This document shows positions 56,012 to 64,000 of a stretch of DNA of 64,000 nucleotides, piece by piece. The position numbers were made by a program, and so were the translations under genes. Source of the stretch: Propionivibrio dicarboxylicus (GTDB lineage: Bacteria; Pseudomonadota; Gammaproteobacteria; Burkholderiales; Rhodocyclaceae); NCBI GenBank assembly GCA_945902805.1, contig CAMDMZ010000009.1, positions 52,334 through 116,333 of the forward strand. Reading direction: 5' to 3'. The first letter of the stretch is position 1, and each line of letters begins with the position of its first letter. The notes below the pieces were generated by a model. The model ran no database searches and was not told the DNA's origin. It saw only the letters and a list, made by a program, of their open reading frames with translations.

Positions 56012-58561
56012 CTACGTGGACGTGCTCGCCACCGAACTTAGCTTCCAGATCTCGGCGTTGTACTCTTGCATGGTGCGGTCAGTGGAAAACTTTCCCGAGG
56101 CCGCCGTGTTGAGGATACTCATGCGCGTCCAGCCTGCCCGATCGCGGTATGCGGTCGCGGCACGTTCCTGGGCATCGACAAATGAGCGGAAGTCAGCTGC
56201 CACCAACCAAGGATCGTGCGGGCTGCGGATGGCGTTGATGATAGGCTCGAAAAGCCCTGGCTCAAAAGCGTTGAAGTGGCCGGATTCGAGCAACTTCATT
56301 ACCCGGCTGAGGTCGGCATCGGCCGCAATCAGCGCATTCGGATCATAGGCGCCGCGCGTGGCCTCGACTTCGTCGGCAGTGAGGCCAAAGAGGAAAAAGT
56401 TGTCGTCATTGCCGGTGAGTTTGATCAGTTCTTCGCGGATCTCGATATTGGCGCCATCGAGCGTGCCGATGGTAATGGCACCATTCATCATAAACTTCAT
56501 GTTGCCGGTACCGGAGGCTTCCTTACCGGCAGTCGAGATCTGCTCTGAAAGGTCGGTGCCCGGGGCAATGATCTCCATCGCCGAGACGCGATAGTTGGGC
56601 AGGAAGGCCAGCTTCAGGCGATTGCCGATCGTCGGATCGGAGTTGATCACTTCCGCCACCTTGCAGATCAGCGTAATGATCCGTTTGGCGATGAAGTATC
56701 CCGGCGCCGCCTTGCCGCCAATCAGCACGCAGCGTGACGTCCAGTCTTTGGTCAAAGCCGGATCACCCGTTTTCAGGCGGCTATAAAGGTGGATTACGTG
56801 CAGCACGTTAAGCAACTGTCGCTTGTATTCGTGAATGCGCTTGACCTGCACGTCGAACAGCGCATTGGGATCAAACACCACGCCGCAGTCGCGCAGTACC
56901 AGCTTGGCCAAGCGTTCCTTGTTGCGGTATTTCACCGTCTGCCATTGGTCGCGGAAGCCGGCGTCGTCGGCGTGTGGCGCCAGGCGACGTAGCTCATCGA
57001 GGCGCGTCAGCCAGGCGTTACCCAAGGTTGTGTCAAGCAACTGACGCAGCAGCGGGTTGGAGCCCGCAACCCAGCGCCGCTGCGTGACACCATTGGTCTT
57101 GTTGTTGAACTTGCTTGGCCAGAGCTCATAAAAATCACGGAACAAGCCCTGCACCAGCAGTTCGGAATGCAGCGCTGCCACACCATTCACCGAAAAACTG
57201 CCAACGATGGCCAGGTAGGCCATGCGCACGTGCGGTACCGGGCCTTCCTCAATCAAGGACATGCGCGCCAAGCGCTCGGTATCTCCCGGCCAGCGGCGTG
57301 CCACTTCAGTGAGAAAGTGCGCGTTGATTTCGTAGATGATTTCAAGCAGGCGCGGCAACAAGTGGCCAAACAAATGCACCGACCAGCGTTCCAGCGCTTC
57401 CGGCAGCAGGGTGTGATTGGTGTAGGCCATGGTATGGGTCGTGATCTGCCAGGCCGCATCCCATTCCAGGTTGTATTCGTCGATTAGCAGACGCATCATC
57501 TCGGGCACGGCGCAGCTCGGATGCGTATCGTTGAGTTGGAAGCAGTTTTGCTCGGCAAAGCGCGAAAAATCGATGCCGTGATGCAGTTCCCAGCGTTCCA
57601 GCACATCCTGCAGACTGGCCGAGGCGAGGAAGTATTGCTGACGCAGGCGCAGTTCCTTGCCGTTTTCTGATGCGTCATTCGGATACAACACCATGGTGAT
57701 GTTTTCGGCAGCGTTCTTGGCCGCCACCGATTCCGGGTACGAGCCGGCATTGAACTCACCCAGGTCGAACTCATCGGTGGCTGCGGCACTCCACAAGCGC
57801 AACACGTTCACCGTGCCGTTGCGATAACCAGGAATTGGCGTGTCGTAGGGCACCGCCAGCACATCCTTGGAATCGATCCAACGCACACGCTGCTTACCCT
57901 GGGCATCGCGGAAGAACTCGGTGCGGCCCTGGTACTGGATTCGCCGCGTGTGCTCCGGGCGCTCCAGCTCCCACGAGCTGCCATCGCGCAACCAGTGATC
58001 AGGATCTTCGACCTGGCGGGAATTCTCTATGCGCTGGCGGAACATTCCGTATTCGTAGCGAATGCCATAGCCCATCACCGGCAATTGCAGCGTGGCGCAA
58101 CTATCGAGAAAGCAGGCGGCCAGGCGGCCGAGACCGCCGTTACCGAGACCGGCGTCGTGCTCGTTATCGATCAACTCTTCGAGCGCGAGACCAAGTTGGC
58201 CCAGTGCCTCGGCCGCCACGGTATCGAGACCGAGGTTAAGCAAAGCATTGCCCAGCGTGCGGCCCATAAGAAATTCGAGCGAAAGATAGTAGGCATGCTT
58301 GACACCCGCTTCTTCGTAGGCAAAGCGCGTCTTGCGGGCGCGCTCCATGAGGCGATCGCGCAGCGTCAATACCAGCGAGTGATACGGGTAATGCGACGAT
58401 CGGCAGTATTTGTCGCGGCCATAGAAGTTGCCGAAGTAGCGCCGGATGTCGGCGGTCAAGTCGGCCACTTCCATGCCTAACGGCGGCTGGGCAAACAGCT
58501 CGGTGGTCGGGTTGCTGACGCGCAGCGGGCGCATGTTGTGGGTGCGGTGATTAATGCTCAT
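56012..58561 (-). CDS. glgP: Glycogen/starch phosphorylase GlgP
   Basis: GlgP releases glucose 1-phosphate from glycogen. The 849-aa protein has EEAGVKHAYYLSLEFLMGRTL, NGGLGRLAACFLDS, NDTHPS and the PLP site GTGNMKFMMNGAITIGTLDGAN with the Schiff-base lysine, and it is full length for the bacterial family. It is divergent from pgm; the shared gap 58562-58726 should contain both promoters, and together the enzymes route glycogen to glucose 6-phosphate. Confidence 0.96.
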   Translation of the reverse strand: MSINHRTHNMRPLRVSNPTTELFAQPPLGMEVADLTADIRRYFGNFYGRDKYCRSSHYPYHSLVLTLRDRLMERARKTRFAYEEAGVKHAYYLSLEFLMGRTLGNALLNLGLDTVAAEALGQLGLALEELIDNEHDAGLGNGGLGRLAACFLDSCATLQLPVMGYGIRYEYGMFRQRIENSRQVEDPDHWLRDGSSWELERPEHTRRIQYQGRTEFFRDAQGKQRVRWIDSKDVLAVPYDTPIPGYRNGTVNVLRLWSAAATDEFDLGEFNAGSYPESVAAKNAAENITMVLYPNDASENGKELRLRQQYFLASASLQDVLERWELHHGIDFSRFAEQNCFQLNDTHPSCAVPEMMRLLIDEYNLEWDAAWQITTHTMAYTNHTLLPEALERWSVHLFGHLLPRLLEIIYEINAHFLTEVARRWPGDTERLARMSLIEEGPVPHVRMAYLAIVGSFSVNGVAALHSELLVQGLFRDFYELWPSKFNNKTNGVTQRRWVAGSNPLLRQLLDTTLGNAWLTRLDELRRLAPHADDAGFRDQWQTVKYRNKERLAKLVLRDCGVVFDPNALFDVQVKRIHEYKRQLLNVLHVIHLYSRLKTGDPALTKDWTSRCVLIGGKAAPGYFIAKRIITLICKVAEVINSDPTIGNRLKLAFLPNYRVSAMEIIAPGTDLSEQISTAGKEASGTGNMKFMMNGAITIGTLDGANIEIREELIKLTGNDDNFFLFGLTADEVEATRGAYDPNALIAADADLSRVMKLLESGHFNAFEPGLFEPIINAIRSPHDPWLVAADFRSFVDAQERAATAYRDRAGWTRMSILNTAASGKFSTDRTMQEYNAEIWKLSSVASTST

Positions 58562-58726
58562 AGTGGACGCTTGGGGTGGCTGGCAGAATTATGTTAAGGA
58601 TAAACGGTCACGGGCCGATTGTGAGCATTTGCGTTTATCTCCATAGCGGAAGGATTGATTGCGCCGTCCCGGGATCTTTGCACTAGACTCGCAGTTACTC
58701 GTAGAAACCACTATCGGAGAATTGTC

Positions 58727-60364
58727 ATGACCCACCCGCTTGCCGGCCAACCCGCTCCTGCTTCCCAGCTTACCGATATTGCCGCCTTACTCGCTGCGTA
58801 TAACGCGCTGCCCGACATGTCCGATCCTACCCAGCGGGTCGCCTTCGGCACTAGTGGTCATCGCGGCAGTGCCTTCAATCGTAGTTTTAACGAAGCGCAC
58901 ATTCTCGCCATCACCCAGGCGGTTTGTGAATATCGTGCCGGCGTTGGCATCACGGGTCCGCTGATGCTGGGCAAGGATAGCCATGCCCTGTCCGATCCGG
59001 CACAGAAGAATGCACTGGAAGTGTTGGCCGCCAACGGCGTCATCACCCAATGGCAGAGCAACGATGGCTATTCGCCGACGCCGGTGATTTCGCGCGCCAT
59101 CCTGGCGCATAACAGCGATCCGGCCGTGCCGCGTGCTGACGGACTCATCATCACGCCTTCGCATAACCCGCCGATGGACGGTGGCATCAAATACAACCCG
59201 CCGCATGGTGGTCCGGCTGATACCGATGTCACCGGCTGGATCGAAAAGCGTGCCAACGCGCTGCTCACCGAGGGCAATCGTGATGTCAAGCGCATGCCCT
59301 ATGCACAAGCTATCGCCGCGCCCAGCGTACAGGCGGTCGACTTCGCCGCCGGCTACATCGCTGCGCTCGATCAAGTGATCGATATGGAGGCCATCCGCAA
59401 CGCCAAACTAAAGATCGGTGTCGATCCGCTCGGTGGCGCCGCAGTGGCGTATTGGCAACCGATCGCCGAACGTTATGGTTTGGATATCGATGTGGTCAAT
59501 CCGCGGGTCGATCCCGCTTTCGGCTTCATGACCTTGGACCACGACGGCAAGATCCGGATGGATTGTTCCAGCCCCTACGCCATGGCCAGCCTGGTCAAAC
59601 TCAAGGACCGCTTTGACATCGCCTGGGGCAATGATGCGGACGTCGACCGGCACGGCATTGTCACGCCATCGATGGGACTGATGAACCCCAATCACTTCCT
59701 TGCCGTCGCCATTCACTACTTGCTGACACACCGCAAGCAGTGGTCGAACACGGTGGCGGTGGGCAAGACGCTGGTGTCTTCGGGCATCATCGATAAGGTG
59801 GTGGCCGGGCTCGGTCGCACGCTGCTTGAAGTGCCAGTCGGCTTTAAGTGGTTCTCGGCTGGGCTGCTCGATGGCAGCATCTGCTTTGGCGGCGAAGAAA
59901 GTGCCGGCGCTAGCTTCCTGCGCCGCGACGGCAGCGTGTGGACGACGGACAAGGACGGCATCATTCTCGGCCTGCTCGCCGCCGAGATTACCGCTGTTAC
60001 TGGCAAAGATCCGGGCTACTACTACCAGCAACTCGCGGCACAGTACTTCACGCCCCATTACACGCGCATCGACGCGCCGGCGACGCCGGCCCAAAAGGCG
60101 GCGTTCAAGCAACTCACGGGCGACAAGGTCAGTGCCGCAACACTGGCCGGCGACCCGATTCTGGCGCGCCTGACCAGCGCACCGGGCAATGGCGCATCGA
60201 TAGGTGGCCTCAAGGTGACGACGGCCAACGGCTGGTTCGCCGCGCGCCCGTCAGGTACCGAGGATATCTACAAGCTTTACGCCGAGAGTTACAAGAGTGC
60301 CGAGCATCTGCAGGCAATCGTGGCCGAGGCGCAAAAAATCGTCGGTGCGGCCCTCGCGGGTTAA
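58727..60364 (+). CDS. pgm: Phosphoglucomutase (alpha-D-glucose-specific)
   Basis: Interconverts glucose 1-phosphate and glucose 6-phosphate. The 545-aa protein (E. coli 546) has [19 protein letters not shown], the phosphoserine loop [12 protein letters not shown] with Ser145, the metal-binding [12 protein letters not shown], and [16 protein letters not shown] for sugar recognition, ending with the phosphate-binding [18 protein letters not shown] at 58727 with GGAG 8 nt upstream. Divergent from glgP. Confidence 0.97.
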   Translation: MTHPLAGQPAPASQLTDIAALLAAYNALPDMSDPTQRVAFGTSGHRGSAFNRSFNEAHILAITQAVCEYRAGVGITGPLMLGKDSHALSDPAQKNALEVLAANGVITQWQSNDGYSPTPVISRAILAHNSDPAVPRADGLIITPSHNPPMDGGIKYNPPHGGPADTDVTGWIEKRANALLTEGNRDVKRMPYAQAIAAPSVQAVDFAAGYIAALDQVIDMEAIRNAKLKIGVDPLGGAAVAYWQPIAERYGLDIDVVNPRVDPAFGFMTLDHDGKIRMDCSSPYAMASLVKLKDRFDIAWGNDADVDRHGIVTPSMGLMNPNHFLAVAIHYLLTHRKQWSNTVAVGKTLVSSGIIDKVVAGLGRTLLEVPVGFKWFSAGLLDGSICFGGEESAGASFLRRDGSVWTTDKDGIILGLLAAEITAVTGKDPGYYYQQLAAQYFTPHYTRIDAPATPAQKAAFKQLTGDKVSAATLAGDPILARLTSAPGNGASIGGLKVTTANGWFAARPSGTEDIYKLYAESYKSAEHLQAIVAEAQKIVGAALAG

Positions 60365-60377
60365 TCCGACGGTGCGT

Positions 60378-62006
60378 CTATCGCCCGGGCTTCCTGGTCG
60401 CGCGCAGGATATCCAGTTCGGGCTGATAGACCGCAGTTTCAATATCCAGCAAGCCGAGCAAGGTATCGAACAGGTTGTCGTGGCTTAGCGGGACGTCCTG
60501 TTTTTCCGTGACTGCCTGGCGCTGCGCAGGAGAAAACTTGGCGCCCAGCCACATCACCGCCGGGACCAGGATTTGCGCTCTTGGCGCGATGAAATAGGGC
60601 AGGCCATGGAGGAATACGCCGTCTTCACCCAGTGATTCGCCGTGGTCGCTCATATAGAACATTCCGGTCGCAAAGCGCGCGTCATTCTTTTTCAACAAGG
60701 CAATGATCTCGGCCAGGAAGTGATCGGTGTAAAGAATCGCGTTGTCGTAGGCGTTGTTGATCTCCGGGATTGAACACTGGCTCAGGTCGTTGTTCTGGCA
60801 GGCCGGAGTGAAACGCTCGAATTCTTTCGGGTAGCGCTTGAAGTAGGCCGGGCCGTGGTTACCCATCTGGTGCAATACGACGACGATATCGCCGGTGGCC
60901 TGGCCGTCAATGAACTTCTGCAAATTGGCCAGCATGCCGACGTCGCGGCACTCCTCGTCACATACCGGGTTTTTCGCCGCCTCGCGGTAGTTCTCATACG
61001 GCACTCGCAAGGCGACGCCTTTGGAATCGGAATTGTTGTCGAGCCACAGTACATGGGCGCCGGCACGCTGGATCACATCGAGCACGTTTTCCTGTTTCGC
61101 CGCTGCCGAAATGCTGAATGCTTCGCGCCCCAAGCGTGAAAACATGCAGGGCACGGACGACGCAGTCGACGTGCCGCAGGAGGTGAACTCGGTGAAGCTG
61201 ATTACTTTCTCTTTGCTTAGACGTGGATTGGTTTCGCGCTGATAGCCATTCAATGAAAAGCGATCGGAGCGGGCGGTTTCGCCCACCACCACGATGATCA
61301 GTTTTCGGTGCGTTGCCGTGGCCGCGCGGCGGGCGTCAGCGCCAAGCGGGGTGACGGTAGCGACGGCGCCAGCGGACAATTGCGCACTGGCAAACTTGAT
61401 TGCGGAATAGACGGGGTAGGTCGGATTGGCATACGAGCGGATGACCTTGTGCTCGCGGACGAAGGACGCGTAGAAGCCGTTGGAGCCCAGCACGCTGCCG
61501 ACGAGGATGCCGACGCTGATGGCAATGAGTACGATACGGGCCAGGATTTCGCGTCGCCAGCCGCGCCAGCGCACGGGAATCATGATTACGATCGCCGCCG
61601 GCAGCAAGCCCAGGATGCATACATAAGCGATCAGACGCAAATTGATCAGATCGGCCGCTTCGCCGATATTGGTCTGGGCGACATTCAACAGCATCTCGTC
61701 GTTGATGATGGTGCTGAAACTGTCCATGAAGTAGGCCGAGACCGCCGTGATGAGCAACATGGTGACCAGGATCGGCTTGGTCAGCCGGCCAAAGACGACG
61801 AGACCCAGCATCAGTGCGGTGGCGGCACCCAGCGTCAGGGGCAGTGAGGCCATGACCAGTCCATTGGTGCTGCCAAAGCCATAGACTGCAAGAATTTGGC
61901 CAAAGTAGCTGCGATTACCGGCAACCACCATGATGACGATGGCCAGCAGCAGCATGGAGTTGCTGGTGACCCCACCCAGAAAAATCCGTTGCCAGAACGC
62001 CTTCAT
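60378..62006 (-). CDS. Lipid A phosphoethanolamine transferase (EptA-like)
   Basis: A 542-aa inner membrane enzyme with five N-terminal membrane helices and a periplasmic sulfatase-fold domain. VVGETARSDRFSLNGYQRETNP holds the first metal ligand, FTSCGTSTASSVPCM the threonine nucleophile, and YMSDHGESLGEDGVFLHG the metal-binding DHGES motif. Relatives add phosphoethanolamine to lipid A, lowering sensitivity to cationic peptides, and release diacylglycerol. A dgkA gene, whose product recycles diacylglycerol, is divergently encoded 79 bp away. The ATG at 62006 is chosen; 62021 is an alternative. Confidence 0.9.
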   Translation of the reverse strand: MKAFWQRIFLGGVTSNSMLLLAIVIMVVAGNRSYFGQILAVYGFGSTNGLVMASLPLTLGAATALMLGLVVFGRLTKPILVTMLLITAVSAYFMDSFSTIINDEMLLNVAQTNIGEAADLINLRLIAYVCILGLLPAAIVIMIPVRWRGWRREILARIVLIAISVGILVGSVLGSNGFYASFVREHKVIRSYANPTYPVYSAIKFASAQLSAGAVATVTPLGADARRAATATHRKLIIVVVGETARSDRFSLNGYQRETNPRLSKEKVISFTEFTSCGTSTASSVPCMFSRLGREAFSISAAAKQENVLDVIQRAGAHVLWLDNNSDSKGVALRVPYENYREAAKNPVCDEECRDVGMLANLQKFIDGQATGDIVVVLHQMGNHGPAYFKRYPKEFERFTPACQNNDLSQCSIPEINNAYDNAILYTDHFLAEIIALLKKNDARFATGMFYMSDHGESLGEDGVFLHGLPYFIAPRAQILVPAVMWLGAKFSPAQRQAVTEKQDVPLSHDNLFDTLLGLLDIETAVYQPELDILRATRKPGR

Positions 62007-62085
62007 GCGCGGGTTCCGCATGTGGTAATCGAGGTGGACGTGGCACAATTCCCTCTAAATTCATTCCACGCCATACGCTTCTTCC

Positions 62086-62490
62086 ATGCCAAACGACCCA
62101 GCAAAAGACATTCCCGACAAATCTGCCCGCTTGCTTGACGGCGGACGCCTGTGGCGCGCTCTTGGTTATTCGCTGACCGGGATGCGGACGGCGTTCGCCA
62201 CCGAATCGGCTTTTCGGCAAGAAGTGGTCGGGGTCGTTTTGTTGTTGCCAATTGCCTTGTTCCTTCCGGTCAATCGCTACGAGCGCCTGGCGCTTGTAGG
62301 CAGCCTGATCTTGGTCCTGATCGTTGAATTGCTGAATTCTGCGGTGGAGGCGGTGGTCGATCGGGTTTCGTTCGATCACCACGAATTGTCGGGGCGGGCG
62401 AAGGACTTCGGTAGCGCCGCCGTACTGCTCGTGATCTTGCTCGCCATTCTAACGTGGGGCGTCGTGCTCTATTCGTTGCTCAGACCCTGA
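62086..62490 (+). CDS. dgkA: Diacylglycerol kinase DgkA
   Basis: A 134-aa three-helix membrane kinase that phosphorylates diacylglycerol to phosphatidic acid. ALGYSLTGMRTAFATESAFRQE and IVELLNSAVEAVVDRVS, with the catalytic glutamates, then HELSGRAKDFGSAAV are the family signatures. It probably recycles diacylglycerol released by the divergently encoded phosphoethanolamine transferase. Its end overlaps the cca end by 22 bp. Confidence 0.95.
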   Translation: MPNDPAKDIPDKSARLLDGGRLWRALGYSLTGMRTAFATESAFRQEVVGVVLLLPIALFLPVNRYERLALVGSLILVLIVELLNSAVEAVVDRVSFDHHELSGRAKDFGSAAVLLVILLAILTWGVVLYSLLRP

Positions 62491-63701
62491 GCCTTCTTCA
62501 GTACGCTCAGACGGGCAATCCGCGCCGCGCCAATCTGCTCGGGAATCTGGCCCGGCTCTGCACAAGCACGGGCGATCACCGCCGCATCCACTTCCTGCAC
62601 GGCGGCCAGCGCTGCTCGCCAACGCTCCGCCGCCACATAGGGAACGGCTTCCAGGCCGAGGCGGCCACGATGATCCGCTTCGCAGGCCAGCAGAACCTGG
62701 CCGAAGCGCTCCGGCCGGCGCAGGGCATCACAGCGTTCGAGTATTTTCAATTGCGTCTCCGGGCGCAACTCGGCGACCCGGTGCATGTCGCCGTGAAAAC
62801 GCGCCACCAGTCGCGCCACATCGCGGCAGTCGGTCGGCACCCGCAGGCGCTCGCAGAGCGGTTCGAGCAATTCGGCGCTGCGTCCTTCATGGCCGATATG
62901 GCGGGGCAAGATGTGCGGCGGCGTGACGCCCTTGCCCAGATCGTGAGTCAAGGCGGCGAAGCGGGCCGGCAGCGCGGCGTTCAGCGTTGCCGCCATGTCG
63001 ATGACCATCATCACATGCACGCCGGTATCGATTTCGGGATGGTAATCAGCGCGTTGCGGCACTCCCCAGAGTCGATCAACTTCCGGCAATAGCCTTGCCA
63101 GCGCGCCACAATCGCGCAGGATCGTGAACATCCGCGAGGGTTTGGCCTCCATCAGGCCACGGGCAAGCTCCTGCCACACACGTTCGGCAACCAGGGCATC
63201 GACTTCACCGGCGGCGACCATCTGCCGCATCAAGTTCATCGTCTCCGGCGCGACGCTGAAGTCGGCAAAACGGGCGGCGAAGCGGGCGACGCGCAGTATT
63301 CGCACCGGATCTTCGGCAAAGGCGGCTGAGACGTGGCGCAACACCTTGGCGGCGAGGTCAGCGCGCCCGCCGTAAGGATCGATCAGCGTGCCATCGTCGG
63401 CTTGGGCAATCGCGTTGATCGTCAGGTCGCGGCGTTCCAGATCCTGTTCCAGCGTGACATCGACGGCGGCATGGAAATCGAAGCCAGCGTAGCCCGGCGC
63501 GGTCTTCCGTTCGGTCCGTGCCAGCGCGTATTCCTCGCGAGTTTGCGGATGCAGGAAGACCGGGAAATCGCGTCCGACCGGCTTGAAGCCGTGCCGGCGC
63601 ATCTCCTCGGGCGTGGCGCCAACAACCACCCAGTCGCGATCCTTGACCGGCAAGCCGAGCAGTTGGTCGCGGATAGCGCCGCCGACGGCATAGATTTGCA
63701 T
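62469..63701 (-). CDS. cca: CCA-adding tRNA nucleotidyltransferase Cca
   Basis: Adds or repairs the 3' CCA of tRNAs. The 410-aa protein (E. coli 412) has YAVGGAIRDQLLGLPVKDRDWVV (class II nucleotidyltransferase, GG-D-D), RRDLTINAIA, DPVRILRVARFAARF and a C-terminal HD domain with LTHDLGKG, so phosphatase and phosphodiesterase activities are expected. ATG at 63701; a 25-bp repeat copy lies 6 bp before it, in the gap to the upstream gene. Confidence 0.96.
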   Translation of the reverse strand: MQIYAVGGAIRDQLLGLPVKDRDWVVVGATPEEMRRHGFKPVGRDFPVFLHPQTREEYALARTERKTAPGYAGFDFHAAVDVTLEQDLERRDLTINAIAQADDGTLIDPYGGRADLAAKVLRHVSAAFAEDPVRILRVARFAARFADFSVAPETMNLMRQMVAAGEVDALVAERVWQELARGLMEAKPSRMFTILRDCGALARLLPEVDRLWGVPQRADYHPEIDTGVHVMMVIDMAATLNAALPARFAALTHDLGKGVTPPHILPRHIGHEGRSAELLEPLCERLRVPTDCRDVARLVARFHGDMHRVAELRPETQLKILERCDALRRPERFGQVLLACEADHRGRLGLEAVPYVAAERWRAALAAVQEVDAAVIARACAEPGQIPEQIGAARIARLSVLKKAQGLSNE

Positions 63702-63706
63702 GAAGC

Positions 63707-63731
63707 GCCGTCTCGTCAGAACCGACTTTTT
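63707..63731 (+). repeat. Dispersed 25-bp repeat, copy 12 (between NDUFA9-like gene and cca)
   Basis: CTCGT at 6-10, CAGAA at 11-15, five Ts. On the minus strand its first two As are part of the TAA stop of the upstream gene, and the rest separates that stop from the cca ATG. Confidence 0.92.
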
Positions 63732-64000
63732 ACAGGTAGGTCGGCGCCACCGCTTCGAGCGGCGTGGCGATCCGACCGAAGGGCAAGGTGCAGGCGCCGT
63801 CACACACACTGTCGATGCGCATCGAACGAATGTTGTCGCGCGTCATCGGGCCGTTCGGGATGAACTCCATGGCCCAGGCCTGCAGCCAGGCGATGGCATC
63901 GGGAATGCCGAAGACGAAGCGCTTGTGCCCGCCAGCCGCAGCGGCAAAGGCGACCAATTCGCGCAGCGCGTACACCTTCGGTCCGCAAAGATCGTAGGTT
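63730..64000 (-). CDS. NDUFA9-like NAD(P)-dependent epimerase/dehydratase (C-terminal part, runs off the right edge)
   Basis: The last 89 or so codons of an atypical short-chain dehydrogenase. The visible part begins TYDLCGPKVYALRELV, a block typical of complex I NDUFA9-family and related NAD-binding proteins, and ends VAPTYL. N-terminal nucleotide-binding motifs are outside the window. The TAA stop (63730-63732) overlaps the T run of a 25-bp repeat. It is 28 bp upstream of cca and probably co-transcribed. Confidence 0.8.
   Translation of the reverse strand, partial: TYDLCGPKVYALRELVAFAAAAGGHKRFVFGIPDAIAWLQAWAMEFIPNGPMTRDNIRSMRIDSVCDGACTLPFGRIATPLEAVAPTYL

Overview
The window is a GC-rich, densely packed bacterial chromosome segment. 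Gene content points to a betaproteobacterium, most likely of the Rhodocyclales or a close relative; this is inferred from the combination of an SAH riboswitch upstream of a cobalamin-dependent metH, ThrH, PurU/PurT, a DUF1840 protein, a TonB receptor-YfiR-hybrid kinase operon and a MidA-type methyltransferase. I see no rRNA, tRNA, CRISPR, integrase or transposase. Many genes overlap by 4 bp (ATGA), so translational coupling is common.

Layout. 0-4.7 kb: a tRNA-modification operon (tcdA, pteridine reductase, ttcA) and, facing away, a PPK2 polyphosphate kinase, a PaiB-like protein and a MidA-like methyltransferase. 4.7-15.7 kb: an accessory block on the minus strand holding a 67-aa hypothetical gene, a TpsB transporter, a 1987-aa TpsA exoprotein and a secreted WD40-caspase protein whose start lies inside the end of tpsA. 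15.7-30.2 kb: housekeeping genes (ampG, thrH, purU, aminotransferase, lgt, purT, LysE exporter with Lrp regulator, mutY, ubiX). 30.4-36.8 kb: TauE/SafE exporter, HAD phosphatase, two tandem periplasmic DsrE-like proteins, TlpA-like thioredoxin and two rhodaneses. 36.8-40.6 kb: SAH riboswitch and metH. 41-46.3 kb: a signalling trio (CheZ-like protein, large hybrid kinase, degenerate receiver protein). 46-50.7 kb: LysR-pirin-flavodoxin and small metabolic genes. 50.7-55.9 kb: TonB receptor-YfiR-hybrid kinase. 56-60.4 kb: divergent glycogen phosphorylase and phosphoglucomutase. 60.4-64 kb: phosphoethanolamine transferase with DgkA, cca and a truncated NDUFA9-like gene.

The most striking feature is not a gene. 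A 25-bp non-palindromic motif (GCCGT, five variable bases, CA, three variable bases, CCGACTTT and more T) occurs at least 12 times, eight times inside unrelated protein-coding genes in either reading direction and in three reading frames, and ten of twelve times on the plus strand. It is encoded as AVSPAPTF, RRLASADF-like or KVGAGETA-like peptides. It behaves like a DNA uptake sequence or a polar chromosome-organising site rather than a mobile element. The second candidate system is the TpsB-TpsA-caspase operon.
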